Assembly (NCBI RefSeq): GCF_003991905.1 | Contig: NZ_RSCL01000010.1 | Span: 1 to 64,000 of the forward strand | Origin: Dulcicalothrix desertica PCC 7102 | Lineage (GTDB): Bacteria; Cyanobacteriota; Cyanobacteriia; Cyanobacteriales; Nostocaceae | Direction: 5' to 3' | DNA length: 64,000 bases | In this document: positions 15,529-24,600 of the stretch, piece by piece | How positions within the stretch are numbered: the first letter of the stretch is position 1 | Layout of the letters: each line of letters starts with the position of its first letter | Program-made: the position numbers and the translations under genes | Notes under the pieces: generated by a model | Told to the model about the DNA's origin: nothing | What the model saw: only the letters and a program-made list of their open reading frames with translations | Database searches by the model: none

Positions 15529-17687
15529 TATTTTTTAGATTTCTTTTTCCATTTACTTTTTACTAATCTAATTTCTTCAAAGCTATAATCATTACCAAGG
15601 TATTCTTTTATTGGGGTGAGTGAAATGTCACCTAGAGTATCTAATACTTTCCAAATTACCTGCTGTTTTTTTGCTGGTACTAATAAGTTAATATCTATAT
15701 CATGATTTTTATCCATTAAATCAATTAAATGACGCATTACTGTTGAAGGTTTTAAATTACGTTTTCTCGCTATCTCATTGATATTTAAACCTTCTTTATG
15801 TAATTGCAAGCTCATTATTTCTGTGCCAGTTGCTGTATTATTTACAATCGGAGTAATTTCTTGTTTTTCTGATGATAAATTATTCTCTCTACAGTATGCA
15901 CAAATTTCGTTGACGAATTGGCTACCATATTCTGCCAATTTATGACTCCCAACTCCTGAAAGTTTGCTAAATGCTTGTTTCGTTTGCGGTCGTGATTGTG
16001 CCATTAATTTTAACGTAGAATCAGCAAAGATAACATACGGCGCCACTCCTTGAGCATCTGCCAACTTTTTACGTAGCGAACGTAATCTCTGGAATAGTAA
16101 TTCTGTTTCTACATTATTTCCACTCAGTTCTTGCAAAGCGACTTTTTGCGCTGCGGGTACTACTATAAATACTGTACGCTGGCGCCGCATTATTTCCCAA
16201 CTCTGTTCATTCAGCTTTAATACAGAATATCCGTCAGTAGTTTGTTCAAGAAAACCTTGCTGTAGTAATGAACGTGCTAATGTTCGCCATTCGTTTACTG
16301 TTTTATCTTTACCAATACCGTATGTCGAAAGTTTATCATGTTCATATAACTTAATCTTCTCGGTTTTGGCGCCGCGTAATATATCTATAACATGCGTCAT
16401 GCCAAATTTTTCTTTAGAACGCGCGACACACGATAAAAACTTCATCGCTTCTAACGTCCAGTCCTGAGTTGGTTGAGGGTTACGACAGTTATCACATGCT
16501 CCACAGTTACCTGCAAAGCGTTCACCAAAATAACCAAGTTGAACTGTACGACGACAAACGTTAGTCTCAGCATAGTCTATCACTTGCCGCAACTGCTGAC
16601 GCGCGATTTTTTGTTCTTGTTCATCGGTTTTCTGTGCAATACTCCATTCAATCGTTTTTATATCACCAACGTTGAAAAATAAAGTACACCTCGATGACTC
16701 CCCATCTCTTCCCGCACGTCCAGACTCTTGATAATAACTTTCTAAGTTCCGAGGTAAGTTATAATGAACTACTAACCGTACATCCGGTTTATTAATACCC
16801 ATCCCAAAAGCTATTGTCGCGACTATTACACGCACATCATCACGAATAAAGCGAGTTTGGTTACTGCTACGTTCTTCATCAGATAAACCAGCGTGGTAAG
16901 CTAAAACAGATATTTTGCTGTGTTGCAGTTGAAAAGTTAGTTCGTCTACTTGCTTGCGAGTCAAACAGTAAATAATTGTCGAACCATCACTTTCACGAAT
17001 CATTTCCAATAATTCAGCATAAGCGTTTTTGGTTCTGGTACGAACTTCATAAAATAAGTTTTCGCGGTTGAAACTGGTAAGATGTATATTCGGCTCTTTT
17101 AATCCCAATTGCTCAATAATATCTGAACGCACTCGTTCGGTAGCTGTTGCAGTCAGTGCAACCATCGGAACATTTGGATATCTTTGACGCAGCGATTTTA
17201 ATTGACGATATTCTGGACGAAAATCATGTCCCCATTCTGATACACAGTGTGCTTCATCAATCGCAAAACTCGAAATTCCTATTTGATGCTGAACTAAATC
17301 CAAAAACGGTAAAAACCTTTCACTCATTAACCGCTCTGGCGCCACATAAAGTAATCTAATTTTACCATTGAGAATAGCTTGTTCGCGTAACCGAGCTTGA
17401 TGTGAATTTAAACTACTATTAAGAAATGTTGCGTTTATACCATTCTTTTGCAGTGCTTCCACTTGGTCTTGCATCAACGCTATTAACGGTGACACCACAA
17501 CCGTTAACCCAGGTCGAATTAGCGCAGGTAGCTGAAAGCACAGTGATTTTCCTCCACCTGTAGGCATTATTACGAGTAAATCCCGATTTTGCAAGGCGCC
17601 TTCGATAATCTGTCGCTGTCCTGGGCGAAAATTGTCGTAACCGAAGTGATGCTTCAGCGCTTGTTCTAAATTGGGATAAGTCAGCAT
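15528..17687 (-). CDS. recQ: ATP-dependent DNA helicase RecQ
   Basis: RecQ is a 3'-5' helicase in recombination and repair. The N-terminus has the family Q motif [14 protein letters not shown]. Walker A is [11 protein letters not shown] (about residue 40), [17 protein letters not shown] near 143 is motif II with the aromatic loop, and [14 protein letters not shown] near 330 is motif VI. The zinc-binding Cys cluster (CRRTVQ...CGACDNC) near 375-400, an RQC winged helix and an HRDC domain ([17 protein letters not shown], about 555-620) follow. A helix-turn-helix-like C-terminus ([19 protein letters not shown]) is added. The 719-residue length is normal. Confidence 0.96.
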   Translation of the reverse strand: MLTYPNLEQALKHHFGYDNFRPGQRQIIEGALQNRDLLVIMPTGGGKSLCFQLPALIRPGLTVVVSPLIALMQDQVEALQKNGINATFLNSSLNSHQARLREQAILNGKIRLLYVAPERLMSERFLPFLDLVQHQIGISSFAIDEAHCVSEWGHDFRPEYRQLKSLRQRYPNVPMVALTATATERVRSDIIEQLGLKEPNIHLTSFNRENLFYEVRTRTKNAYAELLEMIRESDGSTIIYCLTRKQVDELTFQLQHSKISVLAYHAGLSDEERSSNQTRFIRDDVRVIVATIAFGMGINKPDVRLVVHYNLPRNLESYYQESGRAGRDGESSRCTLFFNVGDIKTIEWSIAQKTDEQEQKIARQQLRQVIDYAETNVCRRTVQLGYFGERFAGNCGACDNCRNPQPTQDWTLEAMKFLSCVARSKEKFGMTHVIDILRGAKTEKIKLYEHDKLSTYGIGKDKTVNEWRTLARSLLQQGFLEQTTDGYSVLKLNEQSWEIMRRQRTVFIVVPAAQKVALQELSGNNVETELLFQRLRSLRKKLADAQGVAPYVIFADSTLKLMAQSRPQTKQAFSKLSGVGSHKLAEYGSQFVNEICAYCRENNLSSEKQEITPIVNNTATGTEIMSLQLHKEGLNINEIARKRNLKPSTVMRHLIDLMDKNHDIDINLLVPAKKQQVIWKVLDTLGDISLTPIKEYLGNDYSFEEIRLVKSKWKKKSKK

Positions 17688-17908
17688 ACTATAAAAATTT
17701 AAAAGGACTAAAGGCTTGTCATAACTTATAGAACATTAGAATAAGACATTACACAAAGCCTTGTAAATATCTATCATTCTTTATTTTGCAGCAATATGTA
17801 ATGGAAACGTTGAATAGATTTAAAGATATTGCGAAACCTCTAACTCCATAAATTACTTAAAGCTATTATTGCATACAGGTGCAGCAGTACTATACTAATT
17901 CCCAGCTA

Positions 17909-18775
17909 ATGACCAAATTTCCATACGATGAATTTTCCAAAAGTTATCTTAAAGAATTGTTACAACCTTTAGGTTAAGTTGAAACAAGTCGCAAAGTGCC
18001 AGCAGAAATCAGAGAAATAGACGTTTACTTTGCGCCTTCATCACAATCGCCACAAGGTACAATGCAAATAGGGTTACTAGGGCGCCTTGCATTACAACCC
18101 GCATTAATAGAACCGTTTAGAAACGCAGCGACTCGTTCAGAAATTCGCAGTTGCATGGGTAAATTATTTACCTTGTTTGCTGACATGCAACGACAGAGTA
18201 AAACTCGCATTCTAGAATCTGGGTTGCCTCGATTATGGATTTTAACACCAACTGCTTCAAAAGCCATATTAGGAGGATTAAATGCAAACAGCGATGAGGA
18301 CAACTGGGGTCGAGGAGTATATTTCCTTGGTGACGCACTTAAAAGTGTAGTTATCGTCATCCATCAACTACCTCGTACTCCAGATACACTATGGTTAAGA
18401 ATTTTAGGAAGAGGAAGAGTGCGGGAACAAGCAGTGAGGGAACTCGAAGCACTTCCTGAAAACAACGCACTGCGGAAAAAAGCCATTGAGCTACTATTAA
18501 GCTTAAAAACAACTTTAGAAGTTCGAGAAGATTTAAAAAAAGATAAGGACGAAAGGAAATTAATTATGCAGTTATCACCTCTTTACGAGCAAAAATTGGC
18601 TGACGTGAAACAAGCAGAACGTCGCACTATTATCGAAAACCTCTTGAAAGTTAGGTTTGGCGCCCTTGATAATGAATTAAGCTCGATTGTTCAACCCATA
18701 GCTTTGCTGTCACCTGAAGAATTTAGTCCTCTACTGCTACAGTTATCACGCGAAGACTTGTTGAGTCGATTTTAA
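17909..18775 (+). pseudogene. Rpn-family PD-(D/E)XK nuclease/transposase, nonsense-interrupted
   Basis: From the ATG at 17909 the frame reads MTKFPYDEFSKSYLKELLQPLG, a TAA at 17975-17977, then VETSRKVPAEIREIDVYF and about 250 more residues without a break. The start region with EIREIDVYF is typical of cyanobacterial Rpn/DUF4351-type recombination-promoting nucleases, where a Glu codon is expected at the stop. One G-to-T change would explain it. A GTG at 17996 could restart translation, but without the first nuclease helix. The C-terminus (LSPEEFSPLLLQLSREDL) is intact. Confidence 0.75.
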
Positions 18776-18892
18776 TAGTACAAAAAAACTAGTAAACTAT
18801 ATTTTGTGCGCCATTGGCGCACAAAATTATATGAGTATCTTAAGTTAGAAGATGTAGTAAACAGCAAAAGCGAATATTAGCACTAATCATAA

Positions 18893-19203
18893 CGACGTTG
18901 CTTTAAATTTTGGCGCCGAGTTAAATTTTGCTTTTAAAAGGCAAGATTATAGAGTTTACACAAATGAAGTAAAATTATGGATACCTAAAATGCTGATTAA
19001 TACGTATCCTGATGTGATGGTTATACCTGGAGAGCCTGAGTACTATAATCAGCGTACTGATATTGTTACCAATCCTCAAATTATTATTGAAGTGCTATCG
19101 AAATCAACTCAAGTATATAGACAAAGAGGGTAAGTTTGAGGCATACCCTGCAATTAAGACGTTTCAAGAGTACTTGTTAATTGATCCATTCCAATGGATA
19201 TAA
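18893..19203 (+). pseudogene. Uma2 family (DUF820) nuclease remnant
   Basis: YRVYTNEVKLWIPK, TYPDVMVIPGEPEYY and VTNPQIIIEVLSKST follow each other in one frame. These are the catalytic core of Uma2/DUF820 endonuclease-like proteins. A TAA and frame change follow, after which FQEYLLIDPF can be read. The N-terminus is missing. It is a decayed copy of a family that is highly expanded in filamentous cyanobacteria. Confidence 0.85.
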
Positions 19204-19301
19204 CGGTGCTTGTGATTTTAAATAATTCAATTTTGTTTGTAACGAATAATTCATCCGTTGAATTAGTTGCAAATTATACCTATTAAGCACTGAAGTGCTT
19301 A

Positions 19302-20777
19302 TTACGAACGCAGTGTGTTCGCGCATAGTATTCCGGAAGCAGCTACGGCGGGGACTCCGATACCGGGCATGGTGCTGTCACCAACGCGGTATAATCCTTT
19401 GATGGGTGTATTGGCGCCAAGAAACATTGCTTTTGTTGCTTCTATTGCTGGACCGTAAGTTCCTTGATGTCTTCTTAAATAATGTGCGTGTGTTAATGGT
19501 GTTCCGATAAGTTCTAGCACTATACGTTCTCGAATGTCGGGTATGATTCTCTCTAACGCTCTATATAGTGTTTGTGCTTTTGAGTTTTTCTTTGCTTCGT
19601 ACTCTTCGTTTCTTTCCCATCCTTTATATGATTCTAATGTGTACGCATGAACTACATGATGCTCTTCTGGCGCCAATTTAGTATCCCAGACGGTAGGAAT
19701 TGATATCATACAGGTGTTTCCTGGGACTGTTATATCAAGTTTTGAGTCGTGAACTACTACATGGTGTCCGGTTAAGTTTTCTAAACCAGAAGCTTTTATT
19801 CCCAAGTGCAAATGCATGAAGCTTTCGACGGCTGGTGTTTGTAATGCTTTTTGACGATAAGATGCTGGTAAGTCGTCTGGATTTAATAACTTTGTATAAG
19901 TATCCCAAACTGTCGCGTTCGATATAACGATAGGCGCCTTGATTATCTCATTATTTTTTAACTTGACTCCAACAGCTTTTCCTGACTCCACTAATATTTG
20001 TTCAACATGACAACCTAAACGGAGTTTACCACCCCAACGTTCCAAACCACGCACTAATGCCTGAATAATTGCTCCACTTCCACCCACAGGATATTCAACT
20101 CCTGCACGAGAACGTTCTCCCAACATAAATGCTACTTCGGGTGCAATAGTACCATGTGCTTTTAAGCCTGATAATAAAAAGCATTCTAAGTCAATTAGGC
20201 GCCGCACCCAAGGGTCTGTAACTGTTGCGTCCATTACATTACCTACTGAGCTTTGTATCAGTGGCAAATTAGGTAACATTTTCAGTAGTGAAGGTAAATA
20301 ATTTGTTATTAATATAGGTATCATCTGCCAGTCTGTACGTAAAGCTATAGTCGGAATTCCTTTCATCGCTTCATACAGTGGAAGCATTTTATCTATAAAA
20401 TGTTGAAGTTCGATAGCACCTTGTGGTGTTATTTTGGATACTTCATTGAGATAAAGAGAGTTATCGCTATAAATAGGAACAGTATTCTCTGGAAAATGAT
20501 AGTGTCCTAATGGGTCATATGCAAGAGCGTCTATAGATTCGCCTAAAATATCTAATACTTGTTTTACAGGATTCAGACTATTGGCGCCTGTAAGACCACA
20601 ATAGAAGGAGGGCCCAGAATCAAATTCAAAACCACGTCGTCTAAAACTATGTGCAGCACCACCAGCAATTGTATGACTCTCACATACAACTACACGCTTA
20701 CCGTAACGTGCAAGTAAACTACCTGCTGTTAACCCACCGATACCGCTACCAATAACTATGACATCAAAATTAAACAT
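19302..20777 (-). CDS. CrtISO-like carotenoid isomerase/phytoene desaturase family oxidoreductase
   Basis: The 491-residue FAD enzyme begins with the dinucleotide-binding VIVIGSGIGGLTAGSLLARYGKRV (residues about 6-29). The ARG-type FAD motif is AGGAAHSFRRRGFEFDSGPSF, and it closes with GLYRVGDSTMPGIGVPAVAASG, the typical C-terminal FAD motif of the carotenoid desaturase/isomerase family. The overall pattern is nearest to CrtISO-like proteins of cyanobacteria and plants. Several paralogues exist, so prolycopene isomerisation is likely but not certain. It is divergent from the MlaF-like ATPase gene across a hairpin repeat. Confidence 0.78.
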   Translation of the reverse strand: MFNFDVIVIGSGIGGLTAGSLLARYGKRVVVCESHTIAGGAAHSFRRRGFEFDSGPSFYCGLTGANSLNPVKQVLDILGESIDALAYDPLGHYHFPENTVPIYSDNSLYLNEVSKITPQGAIELQHFIDKMLPLYEAMKGIPTIALRTDWQMIPILITNYLPSLLKMLPNLPLIQSSVGNVMDATVTDPWVRRLIDLECFLLSGLKAHGTIAPEVAFMLGERSRAGVEYPVGGSGAIIQALVRGLERWGGKLRLGCHVEQILVESGKAVGVKLKNNEIIKAPIVISNATVWDTYTKLLNPDDLPASYRQKALQTPAVESFMHLHLGIKASGLENLTGHHVVVHDSKLDITVPGNTCMISIPTVWDTKLAPEEHHVVHAYTLESYKGWERNEEYEAKKNSKAQTLYRALERIIPDIRERIVLELIGTPLTHAHYLRRHQGTYGPAIEATKAMFLGANTPIKGLYRVGDSTMPGIGVPAVAASGILCANTLRS

Positions 20778-20783
20778 GTTAGA

Positions 20784-20841
20784 AGGGGCGGGTTCACTTA
20801 GGTTTTCTATTTTAACAGTATATAGATAAACCCGCCCGTAT
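20784..20841. repeat. Inverted repeat GGGGCGGGTT family
   Basis: AAGGGGCGGGTTCACTTAGG faces ATAAACCCGCCCGTATA. It lies between divergent genes, so their promoters must sit in or around it. Copies occur at 7650 and 27292. Confidence 0.8.
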
Positions 20842-20865
20842 AATAGTTAATAGTTAATTTTAATC

Positions 20866-21648
20866 ATGACTGAACCATTAATAGAACTTAAAGGTATTTC
20901 TAAGGCATTTGGTAATAATAAAGTATTAGACAATATAGATTTAACAATATATCGAGGTGAAGCACTAGGAATAATCGGCCCATCAGGAACTGGTAAATCA
21001 ACTATATTACGGGTAATTGCGGGGTTAACAGCACCCGACAGCGGAGAAATCTATATACAAGGAGTGCGACGAAAGGGTTTAATCGAGGATAGTGCTGACC
21101 CGATTGGAATTAGTATGGTGTTTCAACAAGCTGCATTGTTTGACTCGCTGTCTGTGGAAGAAAACGTGGGTTTTTTGCTGTATCAACACTCGAAGTTATC
21201 TAGAAAGCGAATTCGAGATATAGTACATGAGAAGTTAGAGATGGTTGGTTTGGGAGGAAGTGCAGATAAATATCCATCGGAACTTTCGGGAGGGATGCGG
21301 AAACGTGCGAGTTTTGCCCGTGCGATTATTTCTAACCCTGAAAGTCCCAACGAGGCGCCTGAAGTTTTGTTATATGATGAACCTACAGCTGGCTTAGACC
21401 CCATCGCTTCAACGGTTATCGAAGATTTGATACGTCAGTTGCAGTGTACCCAAGGAGTTTGTAGTACTTATGCGATTGTTACCCACCAAGATAGTACGAT
21501 ACGGCGCACAGCTGATAAACTTGTGTTTCTTTACGAAGGTCGGGTGCAATGGGAAGGACACGTAAGCGATATGGATACAACATCCAATCCTTTAATTCGA
21601 CAATTTTTGAGTGGCAGTATTGCTGGTCCAATTCATGTCGTGGGATAA
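20866..21648 (+). CDS. MlaF-like ABC transporter ATP-binding protein
   Basis: This 260-residue ATPase has Walker A GPSGTGKST (about residue 38), a Q-loop FQQAALFDSLSV, the signature LSGGMRKRASFARAI (about 138) and Walker B VLLYDEPTAGLDP (about 164). The GGMRKR signature with DSLSV is characteristic of MCE/Mla (Ttg2/TGD3) lipid-transport ATPases. The MlaD-like partner follows at 21809. The permease (MlaE) is not in the window. The complex moves phospholipids or other lipids between the membranes. Confidence 0.92.
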   Translation: MTEPLIELKGISKAFGNNKVLDNIDLTIYRGEALGIIGPSGTGKSTILRVIAGLTAPDSGEIYIQGVRRKGLIEDSADPIGISMVFQQAALFDSLSVEENVGFLLYQHSKLSRKRIRDIVHEKLEMVGLGGSADKYPSELSGGMRKRASFARAIISNPESPNEAPEVLLYDEPTAGLDPIASTVIEDLIRQLQCTQGVCSTYAIVTHQDSTIRRTADKLVFLYEGRVQWEGHVSDMDTTSNPLIRQFLSGSIAGPIHVVG

Positions 21649-21652
21649 AATT

Positions 21653-21783
21653 CAGTGCTGAGTAGAAAGTGCTGAGTGCTGAGTAAAGTTAGGAGTTAGG
21701 AGTTATAAATCAAATCTATGTAGACACTCCACACTCAGCACTCCACACTCAGCACTCCACACTCAGCACTCAGCACTCATTAC
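21653..21783. repeat. AGTGCTGAGT repeat array between mlaF-like and mlaD-like genes
   Basis: AGTGCTGAGT units and TTAGGAG units are followed by inverted CACTCAGCACTCC units. The array splits what would be an operon and can form a large hairpin in the mRNA. It is related to the array at 11607-11743. Confidence 0.9.
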
Positions 21784-21808
21784 TAAACTAAAAAGAGAGG
21801 AAATAAAA

Positions 21809-23320
21809 ATGCGTTCATTGCGTACAGTCCGAGAAGGTACCGTAGGATTACTATTCCTAGCTGGTCTTGGTGTATTTGGGCTAATTTTTTTATGGCTCAA
21901 TCGTTTTAATGCGACTCAAAGTAACTATAAAATCTTTGTTGACTTTACCAACGCTGGTGGGATGCAAAAAGGCGCCCCCGTTCGCTTTCGCGGTGTTAAA
22001 GTAGGTAGAATTGCAGCAATTCGACCGAGTCCGAATAACGTTGAGGTGGAACTAGAAATTTCTCAACGTGACTTAGTTATCCCGCGAGATGTTAAAGTTG
22101 AAGCGAATCAAAGCGGTTTAATTGCCGAAAGCCTTATTGATATTACACCTTTATCCAAGGTACCAGAAGGTGCCATTGCAGCGAAACCGTTAGAGCCAAA
22201 TTGTGACAATAAGCAAATTGTTTGTAATAATTCGCGTTTAGATGGTCAAATTGGTGTTAACGTTGATGAAGTTTTGCGCTCAACCACTGAGTTAGCAGAT
22301 AGATTTACTAACGAAAAATTTTATCAAAATCTGAATCGCACGCTCGAACAAGGGGCAATAGCTGCTGCTAATGTTTCTGAACTGAGTAAAACTTTAAACT
22401 CGTTGGGTAAAACCGCACAGTCTCAACTCAATACGACTTCTAGTGTAACAACTTCCGTACAGCGTGCAGCAAATCAAGTCACCGTTTCAACAGCACAACT
22501 TACTGCTACTGCTGATAGAACTCTCAATAAATTTGGCAACACAGCAAATCAATTAAACTCTACAGTTGGTCAATTTAGTTCTACAGCGAACGAACTCCGT
22601 ACCACAGCAGGTCAAGCAAATAAGCTACTTGGCAACCTCGATAGTCTTGTAACTACCAACCGTTCTTCTTTAGTTTCCACACTCAACAATATTTCTGCCA
22701 GCAGTAACCAACTACGTGTAGCTGCTAGTGGTCTTTCACCAGCTATTAACCGTTTGACTCAAGGTGAATTAATTAAAAACTTTGAAACTCTTTCTGCAAA
22801 CGCAGCACTAGCATCAGCAAATTTACGCGATGCTACCAAAACTCTCACCGACCCTAAAAACGCTGTCGTGCTTCAACAAACATTAGATTCAGCCAGGGTA
22901 ACATTTGAAAACACCCAAAAAATTACTTCTGACCTTGATGAGTTGACAGGAGACCCTAAATTCCGTACCAATCTTCGACAGCTTGTTAACGGTTTAAGCA
23001 GCTTAGTTTCTTCTACACAACAGATAGAACAGCAAGTTCAAGTCGCGCAAACCCTTGATATGATGAAACGTAATCAAGTAATTCAAGTACCATCTGCACC
23101 AGTATCTACACCAACCGCGACATTTAGTACCTCAACACCAGGTCAAATTTTCCCAGTTGCAGAATTTTCGCAAATTCCAGAAACAAAAGAAACAATGCAG
23201 CGTAGACAATCTATAAACCGTTTAACGCGCGTTTTAAAACGAAACACTGAGTCTGCAAAACTACCACAGAATACTAAAGATAAAAATCTTTCAGTAGATA
23301 AAAAAAAAAGAGATAGATAA
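21809..23320 (+). CDS. MlaD family (MCE domain) lipid transport protein
   Basis: The protein has an N-terminal anchor (residues about 13-31, VGLLFLAGLGVFGLIFLWL). An MCE domain follows (about 38-118, with GGMQKGAPVRFRGVKVGRI). A long Ser/Thr/Asn-rich helical region with repeated QLNSTVGQFSSTANELRTTAGQ-type segments runs to about residue 400, and a basic tail ends in KKKRDR. At 503 residues it is the long cyanobacterial form. It binds lipid in the periplasm and works with the ATPase upstream. A good AGAGAGGAAATAAAA site precedes the ATG. Confidence 0.92.
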   Translation: MRSLRTVREGTVGLLFLAGLGVFGLIFLWLNRFNATQSNYKIFVDFTNAGGMQKGAPVRFRGVKVGRIAAIRPSPNNVEVELEISQRDLVIPRDVKVEANQSGLIAESLIDITPLSKVPEGAIAAKPLEPNCDNKQIVCNNSRLDGQIGVNVDEVLRSTTELADRFTNEKFYQNLNRTLEQGAIAAANVSELSKTLNSLGKTAQSQLNTTSSVTTSVQRAANQVTVSTAQLTATADRTLNKFGNTANQLNSTVGQFSSTANELRTTAGQANKLLGNLDSLVTTNRSSLVSTLNNISASSNQLRVAASGLSPAINRLTQGELIKNFETLSANAALASANLRDATKTLTDPKNAVVLQQTLDSARVTFENTQKITSDLDELTGDPKFRTNLRQLVNGLSSLVSSTQQIEQQVQVAQTLDMMKRNQVIQVPSAPVSTPTATFSTSTPGQIFPVAEFSQIPETKETMQRRQSINRLTRVLKRNTESAKLPQNTKDKNLSVDKKKRDR

Positions 23321-23339
23321 ATAAACATCGTGCATCAAA

Positions 23340-23981
23340 ATGAACCAATTTTTGGGTGCAGTTGCATCAGCTTGTGCTGCTTTTTCGGCAACTAATCTTG
23401 ATGACATAATTATTTTAACGTTACTTTTCGCACAAGTAAACGCTAACTTTCGTAAGCGTCATATTATCATTGGACAATATTTAGGCTTTTCTATAATAAT
23501 CCTGGCTAGTTTACCTGGTTTCTTCGGTGGTTTAGTTATTAAACGTTCCTTAATTGGTTTGTTAGGATTTTTACCAATCATTATCGGTATATATCAATTA
23601 GTAAAACGTCAAAACGATGATAATGATAATGATGATGAAATCCAAGCTGTAACTGCAACTATAAATCGAGGCAATAATATATTTAATAACTTATTGGCGC
23701 CTCAAATTTACAACGTTGCCGCCGTGACCTTTGCCAACGGTGGTGATAATATCAGTATATATGTGCCTTTATTTGCAAGTAGTACTCTTCAGCAATTGCT
23801 TATAACTCTGATAGTTTTCTATATTTTGATTGCTGTATGGTGTTATTTAGGATACTTTTTCACACGACATCGTGCAATTACTAGCGTTTTTAATAAATAT
23901 GGAAGTATATTGGCGCCTATCGTTTTAATTTGCTTAGGAATATACATTTTAATAGATAGCGGCAGCTTGCAACGGATGTAA
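23340..23981 (+). CDS. CadD-like cadmium/cation resistance transporter
   Basis: The 213-residue integral membrane protein has about six hydrophobic segments. It carries the CadD-type motifs FSATNLDDIIILTLLFAQV near residue 18 and AAVTFANGGDNISIYVPLF near 127, a duplicated Asn-Asp pattern. An Asp/Asn-rich loop (DDNDNDDE) near 85-100 may bind metal. CadD proteins export Cd2+ or related ions. It starts 19 bases after the MlaD gene. The last residues QRM and the stop lie inside the ACGGATGTA repeat, so the C-terminus is repeat-derived. Confidence 0.85.
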   Translation: MNQFLGAVASACAAFSATNLDDIIILTLLFAQVNANFRKRHIIIGQYLGFSIIILASLPGFFGGLVIKRSLIGLLGFLPIIIGIYQLVKRQNDDNDNDDEIQAVTATINRGNNIFNNLLAPQIYNVAAVTFANGGDNISIYVPLFASSTLQQLLITLIVFYILIAVWCYLGYFFTRHRAITSVFNKYGSILAPIVLICLGIYILIDSGSLQRM

Positions 23982-24086
23982 CGGATGTAACGGATGATTT
24001 ATTTGTTGAAGATGAAATAATGAAATATAGATCAGAGCATAGTGATTTAAAACTACCTATCCGTTACATCCGCTGTCATCCGTTGC
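23969..24086. repeat. Inverted pair of 9-bp tandem repeats (ATCCGTTAC family)
   Basis: GCAACGGATGTAACGGATG (three 9-bp units) and CTATCCGTTACATCCGC with TCATCCGTTGC form arms separated by about 70 bases. It lies between convergent genes and supplies the stop of the CadD-like gene. Confidence 0.88.
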
Positions 24087-24374
24087 CTAATTCCAATCTT
24101 GTTCTTCGCGCTTACCGCGAGTTTTATATATACCACCTGCTTCATGTATAAGACGAGTGCGCTCAAATAGCTGTTCTTCAGTTAAATTCCATTTTTGTAA
24201 AATTGTGTCTAAATTAGCTTGAATGTCGCGGGCGCCAGGAAAACCATTATAACGCACCCGCAAACGAGCTAATTCTGCTAAGTTAAGATCAGATGGTTCG
24301 CCCTGAAGCAAACTCTCAATTATGGGGCGGTCACGATTATATTGGGGATGTTGCTGGTCTAAAGTCATAATCAA
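24087..24374 (-). CDS. DUF3288 family protein
   Basis: This 95-residue cytoplasmic protein matches the cyanobacterial DUF3288 family, with DQQHPQYNRDRPIIESLLQGEPSDLNLAELARLRVRYNGFPGARDI and TEEQLFERTRLIHE as its conserved blocks (shown here in joined halves). No function is known. The second Met (MTLDQQ) is an equally good start. Its stop directly abuts the ATCCGTTGC repeat. Confidence 0.85.
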   Translation of the reverse strand: MIMTLDQQHPQYNRDRPIIESLLQGEPSDLNLAELARLRVRYNGFPGARDIQANLDTILQKWNLTEEQLFERTRLIHEAGGIYKTRGKREEQDWN

Positions 24375-24600
24375 TACTTTTTTTTCCTAACTATACCTAG
24401 AGAAAACTACCTAATAATAAGGCTTTCAAGCACTTTGCTTAAGTAGGCGGCAAATACAACTCTAGGCATACGGCTCTCACTACTGTCACAGTGCTTAAAA
24501 TAAAGATACATTATCTTTAAGAAAGTACAAACAACTTAAACTGAGGGTGAGATTCATTATCACCCAACGTCGTACCAGCAAGGGAGGCAATAGCCCGCTT

